From assembly GCA_964423205.1 (NCBI GenBank), contig CAYRDX010000015.1:1-64000 (forward strand): 64,000 nt of DNA. The letters are read 5' to 3'. The position numbers and the translations under genes are program-made. Under the pieces are notes generated by a model. The model had not been told where the DNA came from. It searched no databases and saw only the letters and a program-made list of their open reading frames with translations. Source of the stretch: UBA6168 sp964423205. Its GTDB lineage: Bacteria; Bacteroidota; Bacteroidia; Chitinophagales; Saprospiraceae. Shown here one piece after another: positions 8,853 through 18,165 of this stretch. Position 1 is the stretch's first letter. Each line of letters opens with the position of its first letter.

Positions 8853-9461
8853 TCAAGCAATAAACTTCTTCAATTCACCGTCCAGCACAATTCTCAAATT
8901 CCTCTTACCATTTTGAAGATAGCTTTTAACTTGTTTTTCAGAGTATCCCGTCTCGCTGGCAATTTCTTTATAGCTTTTGTCATTGTAGAAAAACAGGCGG
9001 ATGCAGGTTCGCTGCTCTTCACCAAGATTTTCAACTGCATTTTCAACAACGGTTTCAATAAACGGACCACCGTTCAGTAGAGAATTGATGATCTCATTCT
9101 CCATAAGTTTCGAATGAGTCTTTTCCAGGTACTGTATTTCGGAAAGTTTGGTAATGTCTTTTTTGCGTTGGCGCAAAACAGCTATACACTCATTTCTGGC
9201 AATAGCGTACAAATAACTTTTTAGGGATTTTACATTGGAAGTGGGGAGTTTTGCAAAAAGAATTCTGAAAACCTCAGAAGTGATATCCCGGGCATCATCT
9301 TCGTTTTTCATCATTTTCAAACAAACACCATACGCCAAATGCCGGTAACGACGGTAGATTTCATCGAAATAATGGTGTTTTCCCAATTCAACAAATTGGC
9401 TGACTAATTCTTCATCAGTCAAATCCCTGATGGGTGAATCTCCCGAATATCTTATGGTCAT
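8853..9461 (-). CDS. ECF-subfamily RNA polymerase sigma factor
   Basis: 202 residues with region 2 (FDEIYRRYRHLAYGVCLKMMKN, DARDITSEVF) and region 4 (LGEEQRTCIRLFFYNDKSYKEIA, then a helix-turn-helix GYSEKQVKSYLQNGKRNLR). Regions 1.1 and 3 are absent, as in group IV sigma factors. It directs RNA polymerase to a small regulon, and with the adjacent anti-sigma gene forms a two-gene signalling unit. The stimulus cannot be read from sequence. Confidence 0.92.
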   Translation of the reverse strand: MTIRYSGDSPIRDLTDEELVSQFVELGKHHYFDEIYRRYRHLAYGVCLKMMKNEDDARDITSEVFRILFAKLPTSNVKSLKSYLYAIARNECIAVLRQRKKDITKLSEIQYLEKTHSKLMENEIINSLLNGGPFIETVVENAVENLGEEQRTCIRLFFYNDKSYKEIASETGYSEKQVKSYLQNGKRNLRIVLDGELKKFIA

Positions 9462-9681
9462 GAAATATTCTTAAGGGTGTTTAGAAATACGGCGTAAAAA
9501 TAACAAAAACAGAGTTGCTCTTAGCAGGTGATTAAATGAAAGCTTATTCTGGCGAATTCGATAAGCATAAGTTTTTAAGTAAAAGGCCTAATATTCAAGA
9601 TGTTGAAAATTGCAGTGCGAAATTTTTACTGTTTTTCAGTTAGTTATGAAAAAATTGATGGAGAAATTTTCAGCAAGACAC

Positions 9682-9711
9682 TTGTTTTTCATGGAAAGAA
9701 ATTTACCTTTG
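9682..9711 (+). promoter_or_regulatory. Bacteroidetes-type promoter of the rplM operon
   Basis: TTG at 9682-9684, then 19 bases, then TACCTTTG at 9704-9711. This fits the phylum consensus (-33 TTG, -7 TAnnTTTG). The predicted start of transcription lies about 55-60 bases before the GTG start codon of rplM. The rest of the 313-base gap holds nothing else I can identify. Confidence 0.75.
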
Positions 9712-9774
9712 CACCCGCCTGAAAAAGAGGCATAAGAAGAATCAATTCATTCTACCAGATTAAAAGAAAAAACC

Positions 9775-10218
9775 GTGAATACCTTAAGTTATAAGACTAT
9801 TTCCGCAAAAAAGGAAGAGGTTGAGCGCAAGTGGTACGTTGTGGATGCTGATGGGCAGACTGCTGGCCGCTTATTTTCAAGCATTGCCTCAGTTTTGATG
9901 GGCAAGCATAAACCTTCCTTTACGTCACATGTGGACACAGGTGATTATGTCATTGTTGTCAATGCAGATAAAATCCGTTTCACAGGTGATAAATTGGACC
10001 AAAAGGAATACCTCCGTTACACAGGTTATCCTGGCGGTCAACGCAGAGAGACAGCCCGCAGCCTTTTGATGCGCAAGCCAGAAGCCATTATTGAAAATGG
10101 AGTTCGTGGTATGCTTCCAAAAACAAAACTGGGCAGAGCCATGATTAAGAAACTCTTTGTTTATGCTGGTGCAGAGCATCCACATCAGGCTCAGCAACCC
10201 GAACCATTCAAATTCTAA
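9775..10218 (+). CDS. rplM: 50S ribosomal protein L13
   Basis: 147 residues, family-typical length. Motifs include WYVVDADGQTAGRLFSSIA, DTGDYVIVVNADKI and GMLPKTKLGR. It uses a GTG start (9775); no better ATG lies upstream. First gene of the rplM-rpsI-rpsB-tsf cluster, with a clear promoter upstream. Confidence 0.97.
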   Translation: MNTLSYKTISAKKEEVERKWYVVDADGQTAGRLFSSIASVLMGKHKPSFTSHVDTGDYVIVVNADKIRFTGDKLDQKEYLRYTGYPGGQRRETARSLLMRKPEAIIENGVRGMLPKTKLGRAMIKKLFVYAGAEHPHQAQQPEPFKF

Positions 10219-10247
10219 TTCATAACTTCTAATATCCGTTTTACAAT

Positions 10248-10637
10248 ATGGAAATGATCAATGCCATAGGGAGAAGGAAGACATCGGTCGCCAGAATTTA
10301 CCTCACCAAAGGTGCTGGTAGCATTCAGGTGAATGGCCGTGACTATAAGGAGTATTTCCCTCAAGTTCACATTCAGGCCAATATTACGGAGCCATTCCGT
10401 ACCGTCAGTCTGGAAAGCAATCTTTACAACTTGAACATCAATGTGGACGGGGGTGGCTTTAAGGGCCAATCAGAGGCAGTTCGCATGGGCATTGCCCGCG
10501 CTTTAGTTAAGTTGAATGCTGACTTCCGCAAACCGCTTAAAGAAAAGAAATTGCTTACACGGGATGCCCGTCAGGTTGAACGTAAGAAATACGGTAAACC
10601 CAAAGCAAGAAAGAGCTTCCAGTTCTCCAAACGTTAA
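10248..10637 (+). CDS. rpsI: 30S ribosomal protein S9
   Basis: 129 residues, ending in the basic tail KPKARKSFQFSKR whose final Lys-Arg reaches the ribosomal P site in the S9 family. N-terminus NAIGRRKTSVARIYL is diagnostic. An alternative start two codons downstream (MINAIGRR) is equally plausible. It follows rplM by 29 bases. Confidence 0.97.
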   Translation: MEMINAIGRRKTSVARIYLTKGAGSIQVNGRDYKEYFPQVHIQANITEPFRTVSLESNLYNLNINVDGGGFKGQSEAVRMGIARALVKLNADFRKPLKEKKLLTRDARQVERKKYGKPKARKSFQFSKR

Positions 10638-10712
10638 TCAGGCTGTATGCTTTTGGCAGCCGGATTTTCCACTTGCTGCCAGTTGCTCAATGCCTAATGT
10701 AAAAATTAAACA

Positions 10713-11441
10713 ATGGCTAAACCTACATATAAAGAATTGCTCGATGCCGGCGTTCACTTCGGTCACATGCGCAAGAAGTGGAATCCCAAAATGGCTCCTT
10801 ATATTTTCATGGAGCGTAAAGGCATCCACATCATAGATCTCAATCGCACTCTGGATTGTATGGAGCGTGCAGCTAATGCGATGCGTGCCATTGCTAAGTC
10901 AGGCCGTAAGATACTTTTCGTTGCTACGAAAAAGCAAGCCCGCGATATTGTCGCACAAGCTGCGCAGTCCGTTGGTATGCCCTACGTTACTGATCGCTGG
11001 TTGGGTGGTATGATGACCAACTTCTCTACTATCAAGCGTTCTGTAAAGAAAATGCAGAACATTGAAAGAATGCTGACGGATGGTACCGCCTCCACGATGA
11101 CCAAAAAGGAACGTTTGACTTTGGAGCGCGAACACCAGAAACTGGAAAATGTGTTGGGCGGTGTTGAAAACCTGACCAGATTACCTGCTGCTGTTTTCAT
11201 TGTTGACATCAGCCACGAACACATCGCAGTTGCTGAAGCACAGCGTTTGGGTATCAGGACCTTCGCATTGGTAGATACCAACTCCGATCCTAACACCATT
11301 GACTTCCCTATTCCGGCTAATGACGACGCTTCAAAATCAGTAGCAGTGATTACAGCGTACCTTACTGAGGCTATCCGCCAGGGATTAGAGGAGCGCAGCC
11401 AGGCTAAACCCGAGGAGAAGGAGCAATCGGTAGAAGGATAA
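10713..11441 (+). CDS. rpsB: 30S ribosomal protein S2
   Basis: 242 residues with the S2 signatures GVHFGHMRKKWNPKMAPYIF, the ATKKQARDIV segment, RWLGGMMTNF and PAAVFIVDISHEHIAVAEA. The C-terminus is a charged tail (KPEEKEQSVEG). Located between rpsI and tsf, the conserved order. Confidence 0.97.
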   Translation: MAKPTYKELLDAGVHFGHMRKKWNPKMAPYIFMERKGIHIIDLNRTLDCMERAANAMRAIAKSGRKILFVATKKQARDIVAQAAQSVGMPYVTDRWLGGMMTNFSTIKRSVKKMQNIERMLTDGTASTMTKKERLTLEREHQKLENVLGGVENLTRLPAAVFIVDISHEHIAVAEAQRLGIRTFALVDTNSDPNTIDFPIPANDDASKSVAVITAYLTEAIRQGLEERSQAKPEEKEQSVEG

Positions 11442-11538
11442 AAATTTTAGAATGCCGGTGAATCATTTTGAGTCGCTTGCTTTGACTTTTGTTTCACCGA
11501 GTCTTCTCTTTACTAACCATAAATAAACAGTATAAGAT

Positions 11539-12369
11539 ATGATTACCTTATCAGCCGCAGATGTAAAGAAACTGCGGGATATGACAGGCGCTGGAATGAT
11601 GGATTGCAAAAACGCCCTCACTGAAGCAGAAGGTGATTTTGAAAAAGCAGTGGAAGTGTTGCGCAAAAAAGGACAAAAGCTTTCCGTTAAAAGAGCTGAC
11701 CGTGAAGCCAAAGAAGGAGCCGTCATAGCTCTTATTAGTGATGACAAGAAAAAAGGTGTCGTCGTTAAACTTAATTGCGAAACTGATTTTGTGGCCAAGA
11801 ATGATGATTTTGTAAATCTCACTAAAGCCTTTGCTGCAGCCGCTTTGAATCATTTTCCTGATACACTTGAGGGAGTACTCGCACTCAACTATGATGGTAT
11901 CACCATTGGTGAGAAAATAGTAGAACAAATCGGTGTTATCGGTGAAAAGGTTGCTTTGTCAGGATATGAAAAACTGGAAGCCCCTCAGGTTGCTCCTTAC
12001 ATCCACATGGGAAATAGGGCTGCAGTTTTAGTCGGTCTTTCAAAGACTGACGAGAGCTACTTTGAAGCAGGTCGCAATGTGGCCATGCAGGTTGCAGCCA
12101 TGCGCCCAGTTGCGGTGGACAAAAGAGATGTTTCTTCAGAAATGATTGAGAAAGAAATAGAAATTGGCAAAGAGCAAGCTCGTCAGGAAGGCAAACCTGA
12201 AGCAATGCTTGAGAAAATTGCCATGGGTAAACTGAATAAATTTTATCAGGAAAGCACCCTTCTCAATCAGGTCTATGTCAGAGATGGAAAGAAGACAGTT
12301 CGGGAATACATTCAGGAATTGGACAAAGATCTCACGGTGACTGCTTTCCGACACCTTGAATTAGGCTAA
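11539..12369 (+). CDS. tsf: Elongation factor Ts
   Basis: 276 residues. The N-terminal UBA-like helix and motif VKKLRDMTGAGMMDCKNAL, then CETDFVAKNDDF, identify EF-Ts, the guanine-nucleotide exchange factor for EF-Tu. It follows rpsB as in most bacteria and ends at a strong terminator. EF-Tu (tuf) itself is encoded 29 kb away in this window. Confidence 0.97.
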   Translation: MITLSAADVKKLRDMTGAGMMDCKNALTEAEGDFEKAVEVLRKKGQKLSVKRADREAKEGAVIALISDDKKKGVVVKLNCETDFVAKNDDFVNLTKAFAAAALNHFPDTLEGVLALNYDGITIGEKIVEQIGVIGEKVALSGYEKLEAPQVAPYIHMGNRAAVLVGLSKTDESYFEAGRNVAMQVAAMRPVAVDKRDVSSEMIEKEIEIGKEQARQEGKPEAMLEKIAMGKLNKFYQESTLLNQVYVRDGKKTVREYIQELDKDLTVTAFRHLELG

Positions 12370-12384
12370 GATTACCGAATAGGG

Positions 12385-12418
12385 AAAGGCGAATTAAGTG
12401 ATTAATTCGCCTTTTTTT
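12385..12418 (+). terminator. Terminator of the rplM-rpsI-rpsB-tsf operon
   Basis: AAAGGCGAATTAA, loop GTGA, TTAATTCGCCTTT, with seven Ts. 13-bp perfect stem placed 15 bases after tsf. It separates tsf from pyrH. Confidence 0.92.
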
Positions 12419-12512
12419 ATGCCCATAATTTCCGAGCTACTTATTAGTTTTCGGCCTCAAACGGATAGCAACACATAACCACGTCGGGTTGACCGACTTA
12501 ATCCCTCCAGAA

Positions 12513-13226
12513 ATGGCCCTTAAATACAAGAGAGTTTTGCTCAAACTAAGCGGAGAATCTTTGATGGGTTCGAAGGGTTTCGGTATTGAGCCAGGTATGT
12601 TGAATCATTATGCAGAGCAGATCAAAATACTGGTCGAGAACAAAGTTGAGGTGGCTGTAGTTATTGGCGGGGGTAATATTTTTCGGGGTTTGAGTGCATC
12701 AGATTCAGGAATTGAAAGAGTGCAAGGCGACTACATGGGTATGTTAGCAACGGTTATCAATGGCATGGCGCTCCAAAGTGCTATGGAAGGCATCGGATTA
12801 TATACCCGCCTCATTTCAGCCATCGATATGCAACAAATAGCTGAACCTTATATCCGCCGGAGAGCCATCAGGCACCTTGAGAAGGGGCGTGTAGTTATTT
12901 TTTCTGCAGGTACTGGCAACCCCTATTTTACTACAGATTCTGCTGCGGCCCTTCGTGCCAATGAAATAAATGCTGATGTAATTCTTAAAGGAACCAGAGT
13001 TGATGGTATTTACACAGCAGATCCGGAGAAAGATTCCACTGCCCAAAAGATTGACCAAATCACTTTCGCAAGTGTTATCAGTAAAGGTTTGAAGGTCATG
13101 GATATGACCGCTTTTACCCTTTGCAAGGAAAACAATCTGCCAATCATTGTTTTCAATATCAATGAACCAACCAACCTTCTGAAAATTGTCAGAGGAGAGA
13201 AAGTGGGAACTCTGGTAGAGGGTTAA
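12513..13226 (+). CDS. pyrH: UMP kinase
   Basis: 237 residues from the ATG at 12513 (MALKYKRVLLKLSGES); an in-frame TTG lies 24 bases upstream. Amino-acid-kinase fold motifs: VLLKLSGESLMG, VVIGGGNIFRG, GTGNPYFTTDSAAALRA, and VDGIYTADPEKD. It phosphorylates UMP to UDP in pyrimidine nucleotide synthesis. In many genomes frr follows pyrH; here a convergent comF gene follows, so frr is elsewhere. Confidence 0.96.
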   Translation: MALKYKRVLLKLSGESLMGSKGFGIEPGMLNHYAEQIKILVENKVEVAVVIGGGNIFRGLSASDSGIERVQGDYMGMLATVINGMALQSAMEGIGLYTRLISAIDMQQIAEPYIRRRAIRHLEKGRVVIFSAGTGNPYFTTDSAAALRANEINADVILKGTRVDGIYTADPEKDSTAQKIDQITFASVISKGLKVMDMTAFTLCKENNLPIIVFNINEPTNLLKIVRGEKVGTLVEG

Positions 13227-13238
13227 GAATTTTCGTAG

Positions 13239-13940
13239 TTAATGTGAAGCAAAAGCGATAGTTGCCATGCTAACTTTGGTTTTTGGAACCGAAAGCAAAG
13301 CATTGGCACAGGCCTCTAATGTTGAGCCGGTAGTCAACACGTCATCCACAAGCAAGATATGCTTATCTTTTAGGGCCGCTGATTTATTAACTTCAAACAC
13401 TCCACCTACATTTTCAATACGGTCCAATCTGTTCTTATTGGTCTGCGAATCGGTATAAACGGTTCGTTTTAGTGCGTCCTTTAGATAGGGGACTCGCATT
13501 CCCTCTGACAGACCTCTTGCGAATAACTCACTTTGGTTGTAACCCCTTAAGTATTCTTTTTGAGGATGAAGTGGTACAGGAACGATTAAATCTATAGACA
13601 AATAATGAGGAGACATACGAAGAGATCGGCCGTACCTCCTTCCTAAAATCTCGCCTATCTCACGTTTTCCATTATACTTCAGGTTGTGCAGCATATTCTG
13701 TACTCTGCTCCCTTTCGAAAATAGAAACATGGAAGCACCTGTCGAAAGCGGTACCCTTCCCCAGAAGCGTTCAGTAAATGGATTTTCTTTTTTAAGGTGA
13801 AAGCTTGTAACAGGCAGTGTTGCGTTACATGAAGTGCAAATATCTTCTCCTGTTGGTGGAAGGTTTTCTCCGCAAGCCGGACACAACCGGGGGAAGAATA
13901 ACACCAACAGATCCTCCAGAGGTTGAATTAATTTTCTCAT
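13239..13940 (-). CDS. comF: ComF family protein (phosphoribosyltransferase-type)
   Basis: 233 residues when started at the ATG at 13940 (MRKLIQPLEDLLVLFF); the frame stays open to 14090, but that extension crosses a terminator hairpin and lacks homology. N-terminal zinc-ribbon Cys pairs (CPACGENL, CTSCNATL), then a PRPP-binding loop near the C-terminus (HILLVDDVLTTGSTLEACA). ComF proteins take part in DNA uptake or ssDNA handling in competent bacteria; the biochemical reaction is not settled. Convergent with pyrH, 12 bases apart. Confidence 0.88.
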   Translation of the reverse strand: MRKLIQPLEDLLVLFFPRLCPACGENLPPTGEDICTSCNATLPVTSFHLKKENPFTERFWGRVPLSTGASMFLFSKGSRVQNMLHNLKYNGKREIGEILGRRYGRSLRMSPHYLSIDLIVPVPLHPQKEYLRGYNQSELFARGLSEGMRVPYLKDALKRTVYTDSQTNKNRLDRIENVGGVFEVNKSAALKDKHILLVDDVLTTGSTLEACANALLSVPKTKVSMATIAFASH

Positions 13941-14070
13941 AGTTATTGCCTTTATCCCAAGTAGCCAGTAAATATATTGAACGGCTGTGCAAAAACTAAA
14001 TTTTCGCAGGCTTTTTCTACAATTTATAAAACAGCGATTGCAATGATAATAGGGGAGAGGTTGGAGAAAT

Positions 14071-14103
14071 AAAAAACGTCTGCCCTGCAAAGCAAGACAG
14101 ACG
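14071..14103 (-). terminator. Terminator after the HtrA protease gene
   Basis: Read leftward: CGTCTG, a loop with a short inner stem, CAGACG, then six Ts. It lies 128 bases beyond the protease stop and upstream of comF on the same strand, so it isolates the two transcripts. Confidence 0.75.
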
Positions 14104-14230
14104 CATCAAAACAAAACGAAAAACCAACTTTAAACAAGTCTTTTTATGCCTTAATAACCGTCCACATTTTGAAAATGTTGCTTTTTGCTTGTTAATAAAT
14201 TCTTAAAGGCAAAATTTATATACATGAGTA

Positions 14231-15388
14231 TCAGGTGCCAGCTTTCAGCTTGACATTTATGGTGCGAAGAGATCCTTTTCTATTGACTACCAAAGAAATA
14301 GTCTGTCCGACTTTACTACCTCCAACAATTTCCAGCAAGTCAGGAACTGTTTTAACAGGTTTGCCGTTGGCCTCAACAATGACGTCATTAGGTAGCAGGC
14401 CGGCATATTGTGCGGCACCCCCGTCCACTAAACTCTCCACGACTACTCCCTGAGTAATTTTCAATCCTAGTTCTTTCGCAGATTCCGTATCGAGATTGAG
14501 AATATTGATACCCAGGAATCCACGGTTATAACTTCCGTTTTCAATCAAATCATCAACGATTTTTTTCACCAGGTTAATGGGTATCGCAAATGAGTACCCT
14601 TCGAAAACACCCGACTTGGTAGCAATGGCGGTATTGATGCCCAGCAATCTTCCGTTTACATCAACTAAAGCGCCACCACTGTTCCCGGGATTTACAGCCG
14701 CATCGGTTTGAATGAACGACTCAATTGGTGCTTTACCGCGAATTACATTGATATCACGTCCTTTTGCACTGATGATGCCTGCGGTAACGGTTGATGTCAA
14801 ATTCATCGGATTGCCTACTGCCAATACCCACTGCCCTGTACGGGCATCGTCGGAGTTGGCTAAGGCAAGTGTGGTCAGGTTCTTTGCATCAATTTTCAAT
14901 ACAGCAATGTCCCCGTCTTCGTATTTACCAACCAGTTTGGCCTTATATTTATTATTGTCGTAGGTGGTTACCTCGATTTCATCAGCAAAATCAATCACGT
15001 GATTGTTGGTAATGATATAACCATCGGAGCTGTATATTACTCCGGAACCTGTACCCTCCATCGGCATATTATAGTTGAAAAATGGGCTGTCTCCACCAAA
15101 GAACCTATGCCAGGGATCGTCTGGCATTCTCCGGTTGGTGCTGGACTGCTTTCGCTCAGCCTTGGAGGATATATGAACAACGGCCTTTGTGGCTATTTCC
15201 GCCACTTCGGTGAAATCTGTGGGGGCATAATTAGAATAAGTGGGAAGTGGACTGACGTTGTTCACCAATTTACCACCCTGCTCTTTTGGAAGAACATTCA
15301 CCTTTTTATCAGCCAATAAATTAGTGCCTGCAATTGTGATTAGTCCACCAACAATTCCTGCAAAGATTAATTGAAAAGCCTGTTTCAT
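14231..15388 (-). CDS. DegP/HtrA-family periplasmic serine protease
   Basis: 385 residues. An uncleaved or cleaved signal helix at residues 5-24 (FQLIFAGIVGGLITIAG) targets it to the periplasm. The trypsin-like domain shows all three catalytic motifs: ITNNHVID (His), DGDIAVLKID (Asp), and NPGNSGGALVD (Ser). One PDZ domain follows (GVVVESLVDGGAAQYAGLLPNDVIVEANG). One PDZ rather than two resembles DegS more than DegP, but length and signal leave the subtype open. Envelope quality control is the family role. Confidence 0.93.
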   Translation of the reverse strand: MKQAFQLIFAGIVGGLITIAGTNLLADKKVNVLPKEQGGKLVNNVSPLPTYSNYAPTDFTEVAEIATKAVVHISSKAERKQSSTNRRMPDDPWHRFFGGDSPFFNYNMPMEGTGSGVIYSSDGYIITNNHVIDFADEIEVTTYDNNKYKAKLVGKYEDGDIAVLKIDAKNLTTLALANSDDARTGQWVLAVGNPMNLTSTVTAGIISAKGRDINVIRGKAPIESFIQTDAAVNPGNSGGALVDVNGRLLGINTAIATKSGVFEGYSFAIPINLVKKIVDDLIENGSYNRGFLGINILNLDTESAKELGLKITQGVVVESLVDGGAAQYAGLLPNDVIVEANGKPVKTVPDLLEIVGGSKVGQTISLVVNRKGSLRTINVKLKAGT

Positions 15389-15741
15389 AATTTCTGTTTT
15401 GATTAGTTATCGAACATTAGGTTGTTGTATGACAGAATCTAAAACGTCTTTCAATGTTAACGGTTATTGGGAATATTCGCTTTAACTTGTCATTAACGCA
15501 AGCCTTTTTCCACTATTTCCTCTGAAATCTCTCAATAAATCCGGAGTATTGCCTGTTTGAAGTAGAAATAAATCATCAAAACATTGCCAAACCGCGAATA
15601 AGGGAAAATGCATACTCATTTAACCACCAAAACAAATTTCGCTGGCATCTGTACCTTTGCCAAGTAATTTACATGTATTGTTACCCTTAATTGTCATTTG
15701 AGGCGCTACGTATTTGTCCAAAAATAATTTATTCTGACTTA
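15389..15741. other. Divergent intergenic region with one promoter
   Basis: This gap separates the leftward protease gene from the rightward DUF4837 lipoprotein gene. I see one good promoter element for the rightward gene (15652-15659) and no small gene. The promoter of the protease gene must also lie here but is not obvious. Confidence 0.5.
15652..15659 (+). promoter_or_regulatory. -7 promoter element (TAnnTTTG) of DUF4837 gene
   Basis: TACCTTTG matches the Bacteroidetes -7 consensus exactly. No clean TTG is present 19-21 bases upstream, so strength is uncertain. It would give an 80-85 base leader ahead of the ATG at 15742. Confidence 0.5.
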
Positions 15742-16815
15742 ATGAAACTTCTTTATTTCTTTTTACCGATCGCTATTCTGGGTTATGGTTGTACTTCTGA
15801 TAATACTCAACAACCTCAACTCAACGTTGCCGCTAAATATGCCCATGGAGATGTGAATGAGATATTGGTCATTTCTGATGCTGCGCTTTGGGAAGGCGCC
15901 ATCGGCGATACTTTCTTCTACTATTATAGCGCACCTTATTTGATGCTGCCACAACCGGAGTCTATTTTTGATGTAATACACATGACTCCTGATGAATTAG
16001 CCCGACAGCCTGTGCGGAAGGAATTTCGGACGATTGTGTTTCTCGCCAACATGGCGGATACCAATTCCACTACTACCAACCTCATCAGAACTGATGTTGG
16101 CAATGATAAACTATCAGAATCTCTATCTGAAAAACAGTCTGGTACCATTACAGGAAAAGACAAGTGGGCAAGGGGGCAAACACTTATTTATGTTTTTGGA
16201 TGGGGCGAGGACAAATTAAAGTCTCACATAGCCAAAAGCTTCACTGCTATTGCAAAGAAAATAAATGAGAGCGACAGACCATCCATTGAGGCCAATGTTT
16301 ATCAAGCTGGAGAAAATGCAGAGCTTATAGCTGAGGTGAAAAGCCGTTATGGCATTTATTTAAAAGTGCCAGGGGATTTTAAAAAGGCAAAGCTATCTAC
16401 CAGTAACACTTTATGGTTGAGACGAGACAGTCGCGAAATCAATGCAAACTTGATGATTCATGTCCGACCGTATCTGAATAAATCTCAGCTTACTAAGGAA
16501 GGCGCCAAAGCCATACGAGATGAAGTGAGTACTATTGTCAACACTCATCAGCCCAATACTTACATGAGGGTCAATGATGTTGATCTGCCCATGTTTGCCG
16601 AAACATTGACAATCAACAACTTGTTTGCCATTCAAAGCAAGGGAATCTGGGAAATGGCCAACGACTTTATGGGCGGTCCATACATCAGCAATCTGATGCT
16701 GAGTCCAGACAAGAAAAACCTTGTTCTGGTAGATGGTTTTATTTATGCTCCCGGAAAGGATAAAAGGAATTTCATGCAGGAAATAGAGCTTATTCTTGCA
16801 TCAGCCAGATTCTGA
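15742..16815 (+). CDS. DUF4837 family lipoprotein
   Basis: 357 residues from the ATG at 15742; the frame is open to 15691, but the true N-terminus is the signal MKLLYFFLPIAILGYGC, with a lipobox ending in Cys. After it come GDVNEILVISDAALWEGAIGD and LPQPESIFDVIHM, typical of DUF4837, a family confined mostly to Bacteroidetes. Expected to be a lipid-anchored envelope protein; function unknown. Confidence 0.8.
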   Translation: MKLLYFFLPIAILGYGCTSDNTQQPQLNVAAKYAHGDVNEILVISDAALWEGAIGDTFFYYYSAPYLMLPQPESIFDVIHMTPDELARQPVRKEFRTIVFLANMADTNSTTTNLIRTDVGNDKLSESLSEKQSGTITGKDKWARGQTLIYVFGWGEDKLKSHIAKSFTAIAKKINESDRPSIEANVYQAGENAELIAEVKSRYGIYLKVPGDFKKAKLSTSNTLWLRRDSREINANLMIHVRPYLNKSQLTKEGAKAIRDEVSTIVNTHQPNTYMRVNDVDLPMFAETLTINNLFAIQSKGIWEMANDFMGGPYISNLMLSPDKKNLVLVDGFIYAPGKDKRNFMQEIELILASARF

Positions 16816-16827
16816 TAAAAAAAAGAA

Positions 16828-16848
16828 GCCTGATTCAGGCATCTTTTT
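16828..16848. terminator. Bidirectional terminator between convergent genes
   Basis: GCCTG ATT CAGGC stem followed by ATCTTTTTT on the plus strand and CTTCTTTTTTTT on the minus strand. It begins 12 bases after the DUF4837 stop. The stop codon of the leftward gene (16835-16837) sits inside the hairpin. Confidence 0.7.
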
Positions 16849-17389
16849 TAGTTTCGTCTGTCGGGGTTTCAGGTTCATTAACTTTTGTTTCTCCAGCATC
16901 GGCCACCTGGGATTCGTCTTTTCCCGAAAGTGAATCTTTAAGCTCTTTAATTTTTTCTGAAGCGGACGCCCATTCTTCTTTGGCTGCGGCAGATATTTTT
17001 TCCCCAGTGTCAGAAAGTGTCTTTTTGGCTTTGGCGATAATCTCAGATGGTTCGCCTACATGCTCAGTGAATTCCTCCTTAATTTCTTCCGCTACCTCAG
17101 ACAGTTTTTCTTTAGCATCTGAGACGAGTTTGCCGGCATCTTCTTTAATTTCAGCAATAGTTCTCTTGGCCTTTTCTTTCAATTCGGATGGTTCGCCCAC
17201 ATGTTCCTTAAATTCTTCCCTAACGGATTGTTTGGCTTTTTCAAACTTGACTTTTCCCTCCTCCACTAATTTCCCCGCATCTTCAGAAATCTCATCTACT
17301 ACTTCTTTTATTTCTCCGGAGGCATTTTCAAAAGTACCCTCAACTGTCTTTTTTGTCTTGCTGAATAAGTTTCTCAAGAAATTTTTCAT
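16835..17389 (-). CDS. Repeat-containing helical (LEA/YtxH-like) protein
   Basis: 184 residues, very rich in Lys, Glu and Ala with almost no aromatic residues after the N-terminus. It contains a visible duplication: EDAGKLVEEGK...EEFKEHVGEPSE is repeated as EDAGKLVSDAK...EEFTEHVGEPSE about 50 residues later. This amphipathic 11-mer-like composition resembles LEA and YtxH-type stress proteins. No signal peptide is clear. Function is not known; a desiccation or stress role is inference from composition. Confidence 0.7.
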   Translation of the reverse strand: MKNFLRNLFSKTKKTVEGTFENASGEIKEVVDEISEDAGKLVEEGKVKFEKAKQSVREEFKEHVGEPSELKEKAKRTIAEIKEDAGKLVSDAKEKLSEVAEEIKEEFTEHVGEPSEIIAKAKKTLSDTGEKISAAAKEEWASASEKIKELKDSLSGKDESQVADAGETKVNEPETPTDETKKDA

Positions 17390-17620
17390 GGCTGTTATTT
17401 ATGAAATGATTAATGGATAAAATGGCTGATAAACTTACAATAAACTTGCTACTTTATTAGGGATGCAGTAATCTGGTACCACAAATTTTTAATAGCTTTT
17501 GAATGTAAAATGTTTAACTGCCTGGTTGGGAATGCCCTTTAGACACAGCAGGAATTGAATAGTCACACGGCAAGATTTTATGGAATTGGCTTTATGGAAA
17601 AAAAAAATTTCTGAAATCAG

Positions 17621-18061
17621 TCAATTCACTTTTTCTACCTCAGTTAGAGAATACATTAACCGGTTTATATCAGTTGAATTCAGACTGAGTACACCTTTAA
17701 TGGTTATAGGCTCTGCGGTGAAAGGTACAGGTGATTTTGCCCTAACCTCCATGACGGTTTCTGGCCCGGCGCCGCCACAGAAAAAGCACATGTTGTAAGG
17801 ATACGCTGAGAAAATAAACTCTTTGTGGCTCTTGTACCCCTCTACTGGGATGATATAACCACGTATAGTTACTGTCTTACCTTCCAGTTTTTGAACATCC
17901 TGGCTAAAGACTGGAACATCCACTTTGAATCCCAGCATTTCATCAAACTCCTTTTTGTAAGTAATCTTGGAAAGTGTCTTCCACATATTATCCTGTGCTT
18001 TGACATCATTAGCCAATGAGAAAGCGAGCACTGTTACTAAGGTCAATGAGAGATTCTTCAT
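17621..18061 (-). CDS. Secreted hypothetical protein with CFFCGGAGPE motif
   Basis: 146 residues. A signal peptide of about 22 residues (MKNLSLTLVTVLAFSLANDVKA) precedes LEGKTVTIRGYIIPVEGY and YPYNMCFFCGGAGPETVMEV. The CxxC within that motif could bind metal or form a disulfide. This pattern is found in DUF3299-like periplasmic proteins. It sits downstream of, and on the same strand as, the formate dehydrogenase gene, with a 104-base gap. No defined function. Confidence 0.7.
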   Translation of the reverse strand: MKNLSLTLVTVLAFSLANDVKAQDNMWKTLSKITYKKEFDEMLGFKVDVPVFSQDVQKLEGKTVTIRGYIIPVEGYKSHKEFIFSAYPYNMCFFCGGAGPETVMEVRAKSPVPFTAEPITIKGVLSLNSTDINRLMYSLTEVEKVN

Positions 18062-18165
18062 TAAAAGTCAGATTTCAAAATGAAGTGGCAAAGTTAATCA
18101 GGCCTTGGTATGCATGTTCTAAAGGCTTTGTTAAAATTCCAGCCCTGCAGTAAAGTTTTACCTGA

